Positions 1 through 7,272 of a stretch of DNA of 32,840 nucleotides are shown in pieces (position 1 is the stretch's first letter; every line of letters starts with the position of its first letter). The stretch covers positions 1 to 32,840 of the forward strand of contig LADV01000258.1 in NCBI GenBank assembly GCA_000961805.1. The letters are read 5' to 3'. The position numbers were made by a program, and so were the translations under genes. The notes below the pieces were generated by a model, which was not told the DNA's origin, searched no databases, and was given only the letters and a program-made list of their open reading frames with translations. Origin of the DNA: Peptococcaceae bacterium BRH_c23 (GTDB taxonomy: Bacteria > Bacillota_B > Desulfitobacteriia > Desulfitobacteriales > Desulfitobacteriaceae).

Positions 1-1355
1 GTAACAAACGATTTAGGGATTTCGCCCTTAACATCATCTCTAACTCCTATTACTGCAACCTCTAAAATTGCTGGGTGGGTATACAAAACCTCTTCAATCT
101 CCCTTGGATAAATATTGTAACCTCCACAGATTATCATATCCTTTTTACGATCAACGATATATAAATAGCCGTCCTCATCAACCATCCCAAGATCTCCAGT
201 ATGGAACCAACCGTCAATAACTGCTTCTGAAGTGGCTTCAGGCATTTTCCAATATCCTTTAAAAAGACCAGGTCCTTTAACTACGATTTCGCCGACTTCT
301 CCTTGTAACGCAGGATTATTTTGAGTATCTTTGACAATAACTTCCCAAGTATCGGCAGGCAAACCAATCGAACCAGCTTTCCCATGTTCTAACCGTCCAT
401 AGGTACAGGTAGCACTTGTTTCCGTTGAACCATAACATTCACAAAATCCAGTCCCAAAGGTTTCAATAATTTTTGGAATATATTCGGCGGGCATAGCTGC
501 ACCTGCCGACTGGGCGAAACGCCAAGCCTTCAAATCGTACTTATGAGGATCTTCTAAATAAGTTTGTAGCATATAGATGTACATTGTCGGCACTCCAGCG
601 AAATGGGTGACTTTAAACTCTGAAATCAATTCTAAAGCCTTATCCGGAAAAAACCGCGGCATAGTTACAATAGCCGCCCCCTTGTACATCGGCCCTAAAA
701 CAGTCAGGACAAAAAAGATGTGACAAAAAGGGGTGCCTGTAAAAAAACGGTCTTGGTCACTGACCATGAGTACATAACAAGCATTTAATTCCGCATTACT
801 ATAAAAATTACTGTGACTAAGCATTGCTCCTTTAGGTTGTCCGGTTGTTCCTGAAGTATAAAGGATTGTTACTATGTCATCCGGAGCACAATCAACTGGC
901 GTAAGGTCTTCCGACTCCCCCTCTAACATTTGGTGATAAAATATGACATCCGTCTGACTACTCTCCCCTACCGAAACAATCTTTTCAAGTAAAGGGGTTT
1001 TATCTCGAATCTTCAATACTTTGTCCATCGTTTCCCCAGCTAAACAAATTAAAAATTTTGCTTCGGAATTATTAACAATATACATGATCTCAGGGCTTTG
1101 AAACATCCAATTGAAGGGTACCGCGATAGCTCCAAGCTTAACAATAGCAAAATAGCTCACAAGATATTCCGGCGAATTAGGTAAACAAAGTGCAACACGG
1201 TCATCTTTACTGACTCCCAACTTCTTTAAAGCGTTACCCATCTTGTTAACCTGATGATTAAATTCTATCCAGCTGTAGTTCGTGGTTTCCGATATTACTG
1301 CTAATTTATTAGGAATTCTATTAATATGCTTTTCAATTATTAGGGATAAGTTCAT
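1..1355 (-). CDS. Acyl-CoA ligase (AMP-forming), 3' end cut by window edge
   Basis: The reading frame runs leftward from ATG (1353-1355), preceded by GGAGGAGTG, and is still open at base 1, so about 451 N-terminal residues are visible. It is an ANL-superfamily enzyme that activates a carboxylate with ATP to an acyl-adenylate and then to acyl-CoA. Visible signatures are the P-loop-like YTSGTTGQPKG, a FCECYGSTET-like A5 motif, GWFHTGDLG, and the hinge-region VDRKKDMIICGG followed by NIYPREIEEVL. The order and spacing match medium/long-chain fatty acyl-CoA synthetases rather than the PaaK type found elsewhere in the window. The catalytic C-terminal lysine region lies beyond the edge. It is divergent from the XylR_N/PucR regulator, which may control it. 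The family is secure; the substrate is unknown. Confidence 0.93.
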   Translation of the reverse strand, partial: MNLSLIIEKHINRIPNKLAVISETTNYSWIEFNHQVNKMGNALKKLGVSKDDRVALCLPNSPEYLVSYFAIVKLGAIAVPFNWMFQSPEIMYIVNNSEAKFLICLAGETMDKVLKIRDKTPLLEKIVSVGESSQTDVIFYHQMLEGESEDLTPVDCAPDDIVTILYTSGTTGQPKGAMLSHSNFYSNAELNACYVLMVSDQDRFFTGTPFCHIFFVLTVLGPMYKGAAIVTMPRFFPDKALELISEFKVTHFAGVPTMYIYMLQTYLEDPHKYDLKAWRFAQSAGAAMPAEYIPKIIETFGTGFCECYGSTETSATCTYGRLEHGKAGSIGLPADTWEVIVKDTQNNPALQGEVGEIVVKGPGLFKGYWKMPEATSEAVIDGWFHTGDLGMVDEDGYLYIVDRKKDMIICGGYNIYPREIEEVLYTHPAILEVAVIGVRDDVKGEIPKSFV

Positions 1356-1441
1356 TTAACTTCACTCCTCCTCGGAACCAGTTGTAAATTCTTCAAAATG
1401 TCCCATCTTGTTCCTAATAATTATATTTTTCTATTGTAAGC

Positions 1442-1474
1442 TTATAAAAATAGAACCAATAGGATAGAAACCAT
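1442..1474 (-). CDS. Possible 10-residue leader peptide upstream of the acyl-CoA ligase
   Basis: On the minus strand a near-perfect Shine-Dalgarno (AGGAGGTGAT) sits directly before ATG at 1472-1474. It opens a frame encoding MVSILLVLFL and ends in TAA at 1442-1444, 86 bases before the ligase start. The product is almost wholly hydrophobic. The strength of the ribosome site is the only evidence for translation. It could be a leader peptide, a tiny membrane peptide, or the SD relic of a lost gene. Confidence 0.3.
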   Translation of the reverse strand: MVSILLVLFL

Positions 1475-1630
1475 TTATCACCTCCTAAATTAAGTCATAG
1501 CATGCTGGGTATAAGCAATTAATAAAATTTGATCTAATAGCTTGATTGGTCTATTATTTCAATTGCCAATGTTTTTAAAATTATCTGAATATATAAAGTA
1601 TAGCACAAAGATATTTTTTACAACTCCTCT

Positions 1631-1668
1631 GAAGCAGGTGTAAATTTAGAATATCTTTCACCTGCTTC
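1631..1668. promoter_or_regulatory. Perfect 10-bp inverted repeat, candidate operator
   Basis: GAAGCAGGTG (1631-1640) and CACCTGCTTC (1659-1668) are exact reverse complements separated by 18 bases, a centre-to-centre spacing near 28 bp. It lies between the divergent acyl-CoA ligase and the XylR_N/PucR regulator, about 50 bp upstream of the regulator's -10 box. No gene ends here from the left, so a terminator role is unlikely. An activator or autoregulatory binding site is the simplest reading. Confidence 0.5.
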
Positions 1669-1716
1669 CATTTAACGAATCTTCTAAGAAATTATAGCAA
1701 TTATCTAAATATTTGG

Positions 1717-1722
1717 TATAAT
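1717..1722 (+). promoter_or_regulatory. -10 box (TATAAT) for the XylR_N/PucR regulator gene
   Basis: An exact TATAAT lies 39 bases before the start codon of the regulator. No good -35 hexamer is found at 16-18 bp spacing, which fits an activator-dependent or weak promoter. The ribosome site AAGGAGGT follows at 1748-1755. Confidence 0.5.
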
Positions 1723-1760
1723 TAATTAATAGATCCTCAGAGAATACAAGGAGGTATGAG

Positions 1761-3695
1761 ATGAGAGTCTCCGAATTACGTTTAGGAGAACTACTTGAAT
1801 TCCTACCTGAACAAGGCAAAATCCTCTTAAAAGGCTCTCGCGTAGTGATCTTTGATGCTGCTTCCCTAGGAATGTTGCGTAAAGATTTAATCGATACATT
1901 GGGTATGGACAGGGCTAAAGGTTTCCTGATTCGTTATGGCTGGTCCTGTGGCTTTCAAGCATATACGAGTATAAAAAAACAGTTCCAATGGGATGAAGAT
2001 CAGGAGGGAATATTTACCGGCCCCATCATACATACTCTAACTGGCTTTGCCTTAAACGAGTTCTTTTGTCATATAGATCAACAGACAGGTGCCACCTATT
2101 ATAAAGGGCATTGGACAAATTCCTATGAGGCAGAACAACATTTACTACATTTTGGTCAACACCATGAACCAGTGTGCTGGAATTCGGTGGGATATGCTAG
2201 TGGCTATAGTTCTGCTCGCACAGGGAAGAAGGTTATCTATAAAGAAGTACAATGTGTAGGGCAGGGTGATGCTCAATGTACTTATATTGGCAAGACGGTT
2301 GAGGATTGGGGCGATGAGATAATCCCAGAACTAGCCTATTATGAAGTTAGTAAAATCAGCGAAGTACTGGAAGCAGCTCATCAAAGAATTACGATTCAAA
2401 ACAAAATTCTGGAACGGACAGTCACTATTCATGAACAGCTGACTCAATGCATTCTTAATGGCAAAGGGATAGAAGATATCACCTCCACTCTTGCTAAGCT
2501 AATGAAATGTATTGTAGTTTTGGAAGATAACAATTTAGTCCCACAATCCACTTGTTTTCCAGATCAATCTGTCACCCATGATCTTCTGACTTCTTACCTT
2601 CCGATTTTGGCCAGCCCTTACTTCAATAAAACTTCCGCTTTTTTCCTGAAACAAAAGCGTCCCTTTCAAATAACTGATAATTTTAAAGATTTTTTTCTTT
2701 GTCGTTTAGTTTCACCAATTTTAGTTGGCAATGAACTGCTTGGTTTTGTATCCTTACTTCGTACAGACTTACCCTTTTCGGAATTGGAGAATATCGATTT
2801 AGAGCATGCCGCAAGTGTTTTTGCTCTAGTTATATTAGAGCAAAAAAAAATCGCCGGCGTCGAAAGGCGATTAAAGGGTGATTTTGTTGATGACTTATTA
2901 TCAGAAAATATCTCTGATTCCAATTCTATCATTAATAGAGCGCAAAGACTTAATTATGATATTACCCTTCCTCATCGGGTTCTTGTTTTAGATATCCAAA
3001 ACTTTACCTCAGTAGTAAAACCTTTCGATCAAAATGAAGAGAGAATCTTGCAATTCAAAACTGAGTTAGTCAACACAGTTCAATTATCCTTGAAGCGTTT
3101 AGGAAAAGGAATGGTCGTCAACAAAAGCGATAATTTAATCATGCTTGTCCAACTGCAAGAGCTAGATTGTTCAGAAAAAGCCACTAGGCAACTAGCTAAA
3201 GAGATCATCAAACAAGTCTCTATTCGTTTTCCTAAGATTACACTATCGATAGGAATTGGAAGTTGTTGCCTAAAGCTGACAGATTTTCGCCATTCCCTTC
3301 TATCTGCGAAAAAGGCCTTAGAAATTGGAAAAACTCTAAAAAACCAAAGCCAAGTAATCTCACTTGAACAATTCGGTACTCATGCTCTGCTTTTTAACGC
3401 CTTGGACCCTAAGGACTTATACGAATTTGCTAACAGCCAAATAGGCCCTCTTTTATCCTATGATAAAACCTATCAAACCCAACTTATGCCTACACTTCAA
3501 GAGTTTCTTAGTCACCGCGGTAATGTGGAAGGAACAGCAAGATCTATGAATATGTCGATAAGTGGTTTAAAATATCGATTACAACGAATTGAAGAAATTA
3601 CTGGGCAGGATATTAAGGCTGGTCAAGCCTACTTTAATCTGCACTTAGCAGTAAACATCCTTGAATTAGTAGGAGAGGACAAAATTAAATTTTAA
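1761..3695 (+). CDS. XylR_N/V4R sensor fused to a PucR-type HTH regulator
   Basis: 644-residue transcription factor with ATG 5 bases after AAGGAGGT. Residues about 8-105 resemble the XylR N-terminal aromatic-sensing domain. Residues about 120-178 are a V4R domain with cysteines at about 165 and 173 (the EVQCVGQGDAQC region). These two modules bind small aromatic effectors in XylR/DmpR proteins. The middle (about 190-400) looks GAF-like, followed by a degenerate GGDEF/CdaR-like stretch. The C-terminus (about 575-625, GNVEGTARSMNMS then LKYRLQRIEEITG) is the PucR/CdaR helix-turn-helix. Unlike XylR it has no AAA+ domain, so it should act on sigma-A rather than sigma-54 promoters. It converges on the sigma-54 activator with only 8 bases between stop codons. 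Likely targets are the divergent acyl-CoA ligase or the nearby aryl-CoA genes (inference). Confidence 0.88.
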   Translation: MRVSELRLGELLEFLPEQGKILLKGSRVVIFDAASLGMLRKDLIDTLGMDRAKGFLIRYGWSCGFQAYTSIKKQFQWDEDQEGIFTGPIIHTLTGFALNEFFCHIDQQTGATYYKGHWTNSYEAEQHLLHFGQHHEPVCWNSVGYASGYSSARTGKKVIYKEVQCVGQGDAQCTYIGKTVEDWGDEIIPELAYYEVSKISEVLEAAHQRITIQNKILERTVTIHEQLTQCILNGKGIEDITSTLAKLMKCIVVLEDNNLVPQSTCFPDQSVTHDLLTSYLPILASPYFNKTSAFFLKQKRPFQITDNFKDFFLCRLVSPILVGNELLGFVSLLRTDLPFSELENIDLEHAASVFALVILEQKKIAGVERRLKGDFVDDLLSENISDSNSIINRAQRLNYDITLPHRVLVLDIQNFTSVVKPFDQNEERILQFKTELVNTVQLSLKRLGKGMVVNKSDNLIMLVQLQELDCSEKATRQLAKEIIKQVSIRFPKITLSIGIGSCCLKLTDFRHSLLSAKKALEIGKTLKNQSQVISLEQFGTHALLFNALDPKDLYEFANSQIGPLLSYDKTYQTQLMPTLQEFLSHRGNVEGTARSMNMSISGLKYRLQRIEEITGQDIKAGQAYFNLHLAVNILELVGEDKIKF

Positions 3696-3703
3696 AAGCT
3701 TGT

Positions 3704-5812
3704 CTAATGTCGAACAGACGACTCAGCGGCGGCCCGTCGAAAACGAGCCATTCTGCGAACGATCGTTGACTGATTTACGCCCAAGGCGGCGGCAGCCTTA
3801 TAAGTACTACCATATTTCTCTAAGGCCCTGTCAATAAGTTGTCGTTCAACTTCATCTACCGCTTCTTTCAAGGGCATTAAGGAATTCACTGATACTCCTC
3901 TTAATTCACTGGCACTCCGTTTAAAAGGAATAGGTAACTGAGATACTAGAATTAATTCTCCGGCCGAAACCACCATTAATCGCTCAACCATATTTTCTAG
4001 CTCTCGAACATTACCTGGCCAATCATACTGCAGAAAAGCCTCAATTACCTCGGGAGAGAATTCTCGTTGAAAACCGTACTTCTTACTAAATCTATCTCGG
4101 AAATGATAGATTAGAGGAATGATATCCTCTTGCCGTTGACGCAAAGGCGGTATCACAATCGGAACTACATTTAATCGAAAGTACAGATCCTCTCTAAATT
4201 GCCCCGCCCTGATCATCTCTTCAAGATTCTTGTGTGTAGCAGCTAGGATTCGCACATTGACTTGGCGCGGTTTTGCCCCTCCAACGGGAACAATTTCCCG
4301 TTCTTGAAGAACCCTCAAAAGTTTAGACTGAAGATTAAGGGGAAAATCACCAATTTCGTCGAGCAAAATCGTCCCATTATGAGCTAGCTCGAACATGCCG
4401 ATCTTGCCTTCTCGACGGGCCCCCGTAAACGCTCCCGACTCATATCCAAAGAGTTCCGATTCTAACAAATGCTCTGGTATTGCCCCGCAATTTAGTTTTA
4501 TAAAAGGACCATCGGCGCGGTTGCTCTGAGTATGAAGAAGCTTCCCTATACCTTCCTTGCCGACACCTGATTCTCCGAATAAAAGCACGGTAGAATCGAC
4601 CTTAGCTACTCGCCTAATTAATTCGAATACGCGTTCCATCTCAGGACCAGTGCCTATCATTCCCCCTGTCTCCTGACGATTACGCAATTCGGATAGCTCC
4701 TGGTGGTACTGTTCACTTAAACGTTTAGCATCAATTAGTTCCTGTCGGAGTTGATTAAGGCTGGTCATATCTCTAAGGTTTATTACAACCCTCATAAGCT
4801 TTCCTTTTTCATCGAAAACAGGACTACCTGTGACAAGCAAACTATGATTATGCTTATTTTCCATAATTGTAACCGGTTTCCTGCGTTGCAGAACTAAGTC
4901 AACGAGTGAATGAGCATAGGTAATCTCTTCAATTTCCTGAATTGCTCTGCCAATCAAATTCTGAGCATTACCGAGACTCAATTTTTCAAAGGTATGGTTA
5001 TACCTTAGCACTACGCCAGTCGAATCGGTAACGAATAAACCATCTGAGGAGGACTGAATGATTGAATCGAGTTCACTATTTAGCTCCTTAACTGTGGCCA
5101 ATTCCTGTGATACCGATTCGATCTCTGAGATATCTTGAAATACACCAACAGCTCCAGTAATCCTACCGTCCTGGATTACTGGATCTCTATTCATGATATA
5201 AGTCCCCCTACCCACTCGAAACTTTTGGGAATACTCCGATTTTCCCGTTTCTAGCGTCTCCATAAGACCAAGAGGCACTAAGACATCTAAGACATGGCGA
5301 CCAATGGCTCTTTCACGAGAAACCCTAGTAAATCGTTCAGCTGCCCTATTAAATGAATTTATCATCCCATCGCTATTGATCACTACAATACCATTATGCG
5401 CAGAGCTTAGTACCGCTTCCAGTTCTTTCACCTGGAATTCGGCTTCTTGATATAAAGCAACCGCCAGGTCCGCACGGCTTAGAACTCCAACGATCTGCCC
5501 ATCCTCTTCAATGACCACAGCCAAATTAAATTGGTAAGCCCATGCCTCACCTAGACGCAGAGACGGCTTAATAACCACTGGATCACGTTCCACCGCCTCA
5601 AGGCAACTCAGTTGTGCAGATGAACTGTTATTATCGATTACTCTCTCGACAAGGGTCTTCATTGTAACTATCCCTATCAAATTACCGGTTTTACCCACCA
5701 CAGGCCAGCCAGAAGAATTAGCTTCGATAAGCCTTTGTAATGCCTCCAAACAAGAATTGTTCTCGCTAAGACAAACAGGAATCTGGGTCATGACCTCTTC
5801 CACCCACATCAT
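3704..5812 (-). CDS. Sigma-54-dependent activator with CBS pair and two PAS domains
   Basis: 702-residue enhancer-binding protein. Domains in order: a CBS pair (1-120), PAS1 (about 125-235), PAS2 (about 245-355), a short coiled linker (360-382), the AAA+ sigma-54 interaction domain (about 390-625), and a C-terminal HTH (about 660-692, GSTYKAAAALGVNQSTI). Walker A is GESGVGKE (413-420), and the sigma-54 contact loop GAFTGA (460-465) is intact. Family knowledge says it hydrolyses ATP to open RNAP-sigma54 promoters. CBS pairs usually sense adenine nucleotides, suggesting energy-state control. The start is uncertain: tandem ATGs at 5812 have only a weak TAGGG site. No convincing -24/-12 promoter was found beside it, so its target is unknown. 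Confidence 0.93.
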   Translation of the reverse strand: MMWVEEVMTQIPVCLSENNSCLEALQRLIEANSSGWPVVGKTGNLIGIVTMKTLVERVIDNNSSSAQLSCLEAVERDPVVIKPSLRLGEAWAYQFNLAVVIEEDGQIVGVLSRADLAVALYQEAEFQVKELEAVLSSAHNGIVVINSDGMINSFNRAAERFTRVSRERAIGRHVLDVLVPLGLMETLETGKSEYSQKFRVGRGTYIMNRDPVIQDGRITGAVGVFQDISEIESVSQELATVKELNSELDSIIQSSSDGLFVTDSTGVVLRYNHTFEKLSLGNAQNLIGRAIQEIEEITYAHSLVDLVLQRRKPVTIMENKHNHSLLVTGSPVFDEKGKLMRVVINLRDMTSLNQLRQELIDAKRLSEQYHQELSELRNRQETGGMIGTGPEMERVFELIRRVAKVDSTVLLFGESGVGKEGIGKLLHTQSNRADGPFIKLNCGAIPEHLLESELFGYESGAFTGARREGKIGMFELAHNGTILLDEIGDFPLNLQSKLLRVLQEREIVPVGGAKPRQVNVRILAATHKNLEEMIRAGQFREDLYFRLNVVPIVIPPLRQRQEDIIPLIYHFRDRFSKKYGFQREFSPEVIEAFLQYDWPGNVRELENMVERLMVVSAGELILVSQLPIPFKRSASELRGVSVNSLMPLKEAVDEVERQLIDRALEKYGSTYKAAAALGVNQSTIVRRMARFRRAAAESSVRH

Positions 5813-5966
5813 AACTGTACCCTAGTCTCCAAATTTTTTTCTAATCTTTGCTGGAGATACAAGTCTTCCACCTCTTTCTTAAAGGGTTATTCGAGTTTAT
5901 TTACGCAAAAGTAGCAAATAAGACCTTATTATGAGGAAAGTGTTGACTAGTTTTCAAAATCATATC

Positions 5967-5996
5967 TTGACAAACGGGGTCATTACATGGCATGAT
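5967..5996 (+). promoter_or_regulatory. Candidate sigma-A promoter for the LytTR gene
   Basis: TTGACA (5967-5972, perfect -35) is followed after 18 bases by CATGAT (5991-5996, 4/6 of the -10 consensus). A second TATAAT at 6006-6011 lacks a good -35. The transcript would carry a leader of about 230 bases that includes the 33-bp repeats. Confidence 0.4.
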
Positions 5997-6075
5997 ACTT
6001 CTATATATAATTAACTGAATATTCAAATTGGACAGACTAGTCTGAAATATAATCTTGTGCAAACCTTTTTTGCTG

Positions 6076-6228
6076 ATGTCACCAACCAATATATTTTTCG
6101 GAGAAGCTAAAGAAAACTTTGCTAGCGCCCACGAAGACACTGACTTCGCACGTATTAGTCATCTTGAAGACACTGTCTTCGCACGAATTAGTTATTCTGA
6201 CAGCGCTGGCTTTGGATGGAAGAAATGA
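6076..6228 (+). CDS. Doubtful 50-residue ORF containing the 11-residue repeat
   Basis: This ATG frame runs from 6076 to TGA 6226-6228, ten bases before the LytTR start. The two 33-bp repeats are read in frame as EDTDFARISHL and EDTVFARISYS. No Shine-Dalgarno precedes the ATG, and the frame resembles no family I recognise. The in-frame repeat length (33 = 11 codons) is the main point in its favour. The complementary strand is also open across the repeats, so coding cannot be assigned with confidence. Confidence 0.2.
   Translation: MSPTNIFFGEAKENFASAHEDTDFARISHLEDTVFARISYSDSAGFGWKK
6133..6198. repeat. Two 33-bp tandem repeats carrying a palindrome
   Basis: Units 6133-6165 and 6166-6198 match at 28 of 33 positions. 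Each opens with a dyad: GAAGACACTGTCTTC is perfect in the second unit (7-bp arms, one central base) and has one mismatch in the first. The 33-bp period is about three helical turns, so both dyads face the same side of the DNA. This would suit cooperative binding of a regulator just upstream of the LytTR gene. Confidence 0.8.
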
Positions 6229-6237
6229 GGGATCAGC

Positions 6238-6903
6238 TTGAAGCTTCGTGCCATACTGGTAGATGACGAATGCTCCGACAGTCAAGAACTTCGCAACCTA
6301 CTCCAGCCCTTTGAGAATGTTCAAGTCGTCAGCAAGGCTGCAAATGCCTTAGAAGCCCGAGAGTTAATCTTGAATCTAGATGATTCTACTTACAACACAG
6401 CTCACGAAGAATACGCGTTTGCCTTAAATGCTTTAGAGCATCTACTTAAACCTATTCACCCTAAACGACTGGAAGAAGCGCTATTGAAAGTGCGCCAATT
6501 AAAAGGTAACCTAACTGGGCCAAAGAGTAATCCGCCCCCTATTAAACGTGAAACTATTCCACCTAAGCCTTTAGAAGTTGTACCAGTTGAACTTAGAGGT
6601 AAAATTATACTATTACACCAGGACGAAATAATCTATGTCTATACCGATAAAGATAAGGTCTACATAAAAAGCTTAAAGGAGTCTTACCTGACCCGTTTTA
6701 CCTTACGCGAGTTGGAATTACGTTTAAACTCCACTCTTTTTTTTCGCTCTCATCGTTGTTATTTAGTGAACATTCAACGCATGCGAGAACTCATTCCATA
6801 TTTTAATGGAACTTACACCATAGTAGTCGATGATCTTGAACGTAGCGAAATCCCAATGAGCCGGACCAAATCCCGAATACTCAAAGAGATGTTAGGTCTT
6901 TAG
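6238..6903 (+). CDS. LytTR-family regulator with truncated receiver domain
   Basis: 221 residues starting at TTG, with GAGGG 6 bases upstream. A nearby ATG at 6225 is out of frame. The N-terminus begins like a response-regulator receiver (LRAILVDDE) and resumes at EEYAFALNALEHLLKP, the alpha4/beta5 region with the conserved Lys. The stretch between, which should hold beta3 with the phosphoacceptor Asp and beta4, is missing. After a proline-rich linker (about 93-112), residues 115-218 form a LytTR DNA-binding domain (IIYVYTDKDKVYI, then FFRSHRCYLVNIQRM). Full receivers are about 120 residues; this one is about 85. It is therefore probably phosphorylation-independent. No sensor kinase is adjacent. 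Confidence 0.9.
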   Translation: MKLRAILVDDECSDSQELRNLLQPFENVQVVSKAANALEARELILNLDDSTYNTAHEEYAFALNALEHLLKPIHPKRLEEALLKVRQLKGNLTGPKSNPPPIKRETIPPKPLEVVPVELRGKIILLHQDEIIYVYTDKDKVYIKSLKESYLTRFTLRELELRLNSTLFFRSHRCYLVNIQRMRELIPYFNGTYTIVVDDLERSEIPMSRTKSRILKEMLGL

Positions 6904-6920
6904 AGTCGTATTTATGAAAA

Positions 6921-6944
6921 ACCGAGGCTACGCCTCGGTCTTTA
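6921..6944 (+). terminator. Rho-independent terminator of the LytTR gene
   Basis: ACCGAGGC (6921-6928), loop TAC, GCCTCGGT (6932-6939), then CTTTATATT. It is a perfect 8-bp stem 17 bases after the stop codon. Confidence 0.85.
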
Positions 6945-7011
6945 TATTAAACCATGGAAATCCAAACCCAAACGTTGTACAAAACCTTATCTGAACAAGT
7001 CTTACATATAT

Positions 7012-7050
7012 AATAAAAGCCACAGGCTTTGTACAGCTGGTGGTTTTATT
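7012..7050 (+). terminator. Second terminator-like hairpin
   Basis: AATAAAAGCCAC (7012-7023) pairs with GTGGTTTTATT (7040-7050) apart from one bulged G, followed by TTATTG. It may back up the terminator at 6921. The rest of 6945-7184 shows nothing recognisable on either strand. Confidence 0.4.
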
Positions 7051-7177
7051 TTATTGTATACTATCTCAAGAAGGTTATCAAGAGATTATCTTACGCACTG
7101 ACCTTGGCCATTTCCTGTACTCAGAAAAAATTCTTGCTTTGTTCTGTCAGGCTTAGATCTCAAAGCTGAAAGCATAT

Positions 7178-7250
7178 AAAAAAACACCTTTCCGTTTGCT
7201 CAATGATAGTTCGAAACACGAAGCTTTCCTTGAGCAAATCTTGAAAGGTG
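7178..7250 (-). terminator. Terminator of the ior-paaK-leu operon
   Basis: On the minus strand CACCTTTC (complement of 7243-7250) and TTTGCTCAA-type arms pair with TTGAGCAAA and GAAAGGTG (complement of 7185-7192). This gives a long interrupted stem with an inner TTCG/CGAA arm, followed directly by seven T residues. It begins 23 bases after the stop of the last gene. Confidence 0.8.
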
Positions 7251-7272
7251 CGTATAAGTAGCCGACAGTATC

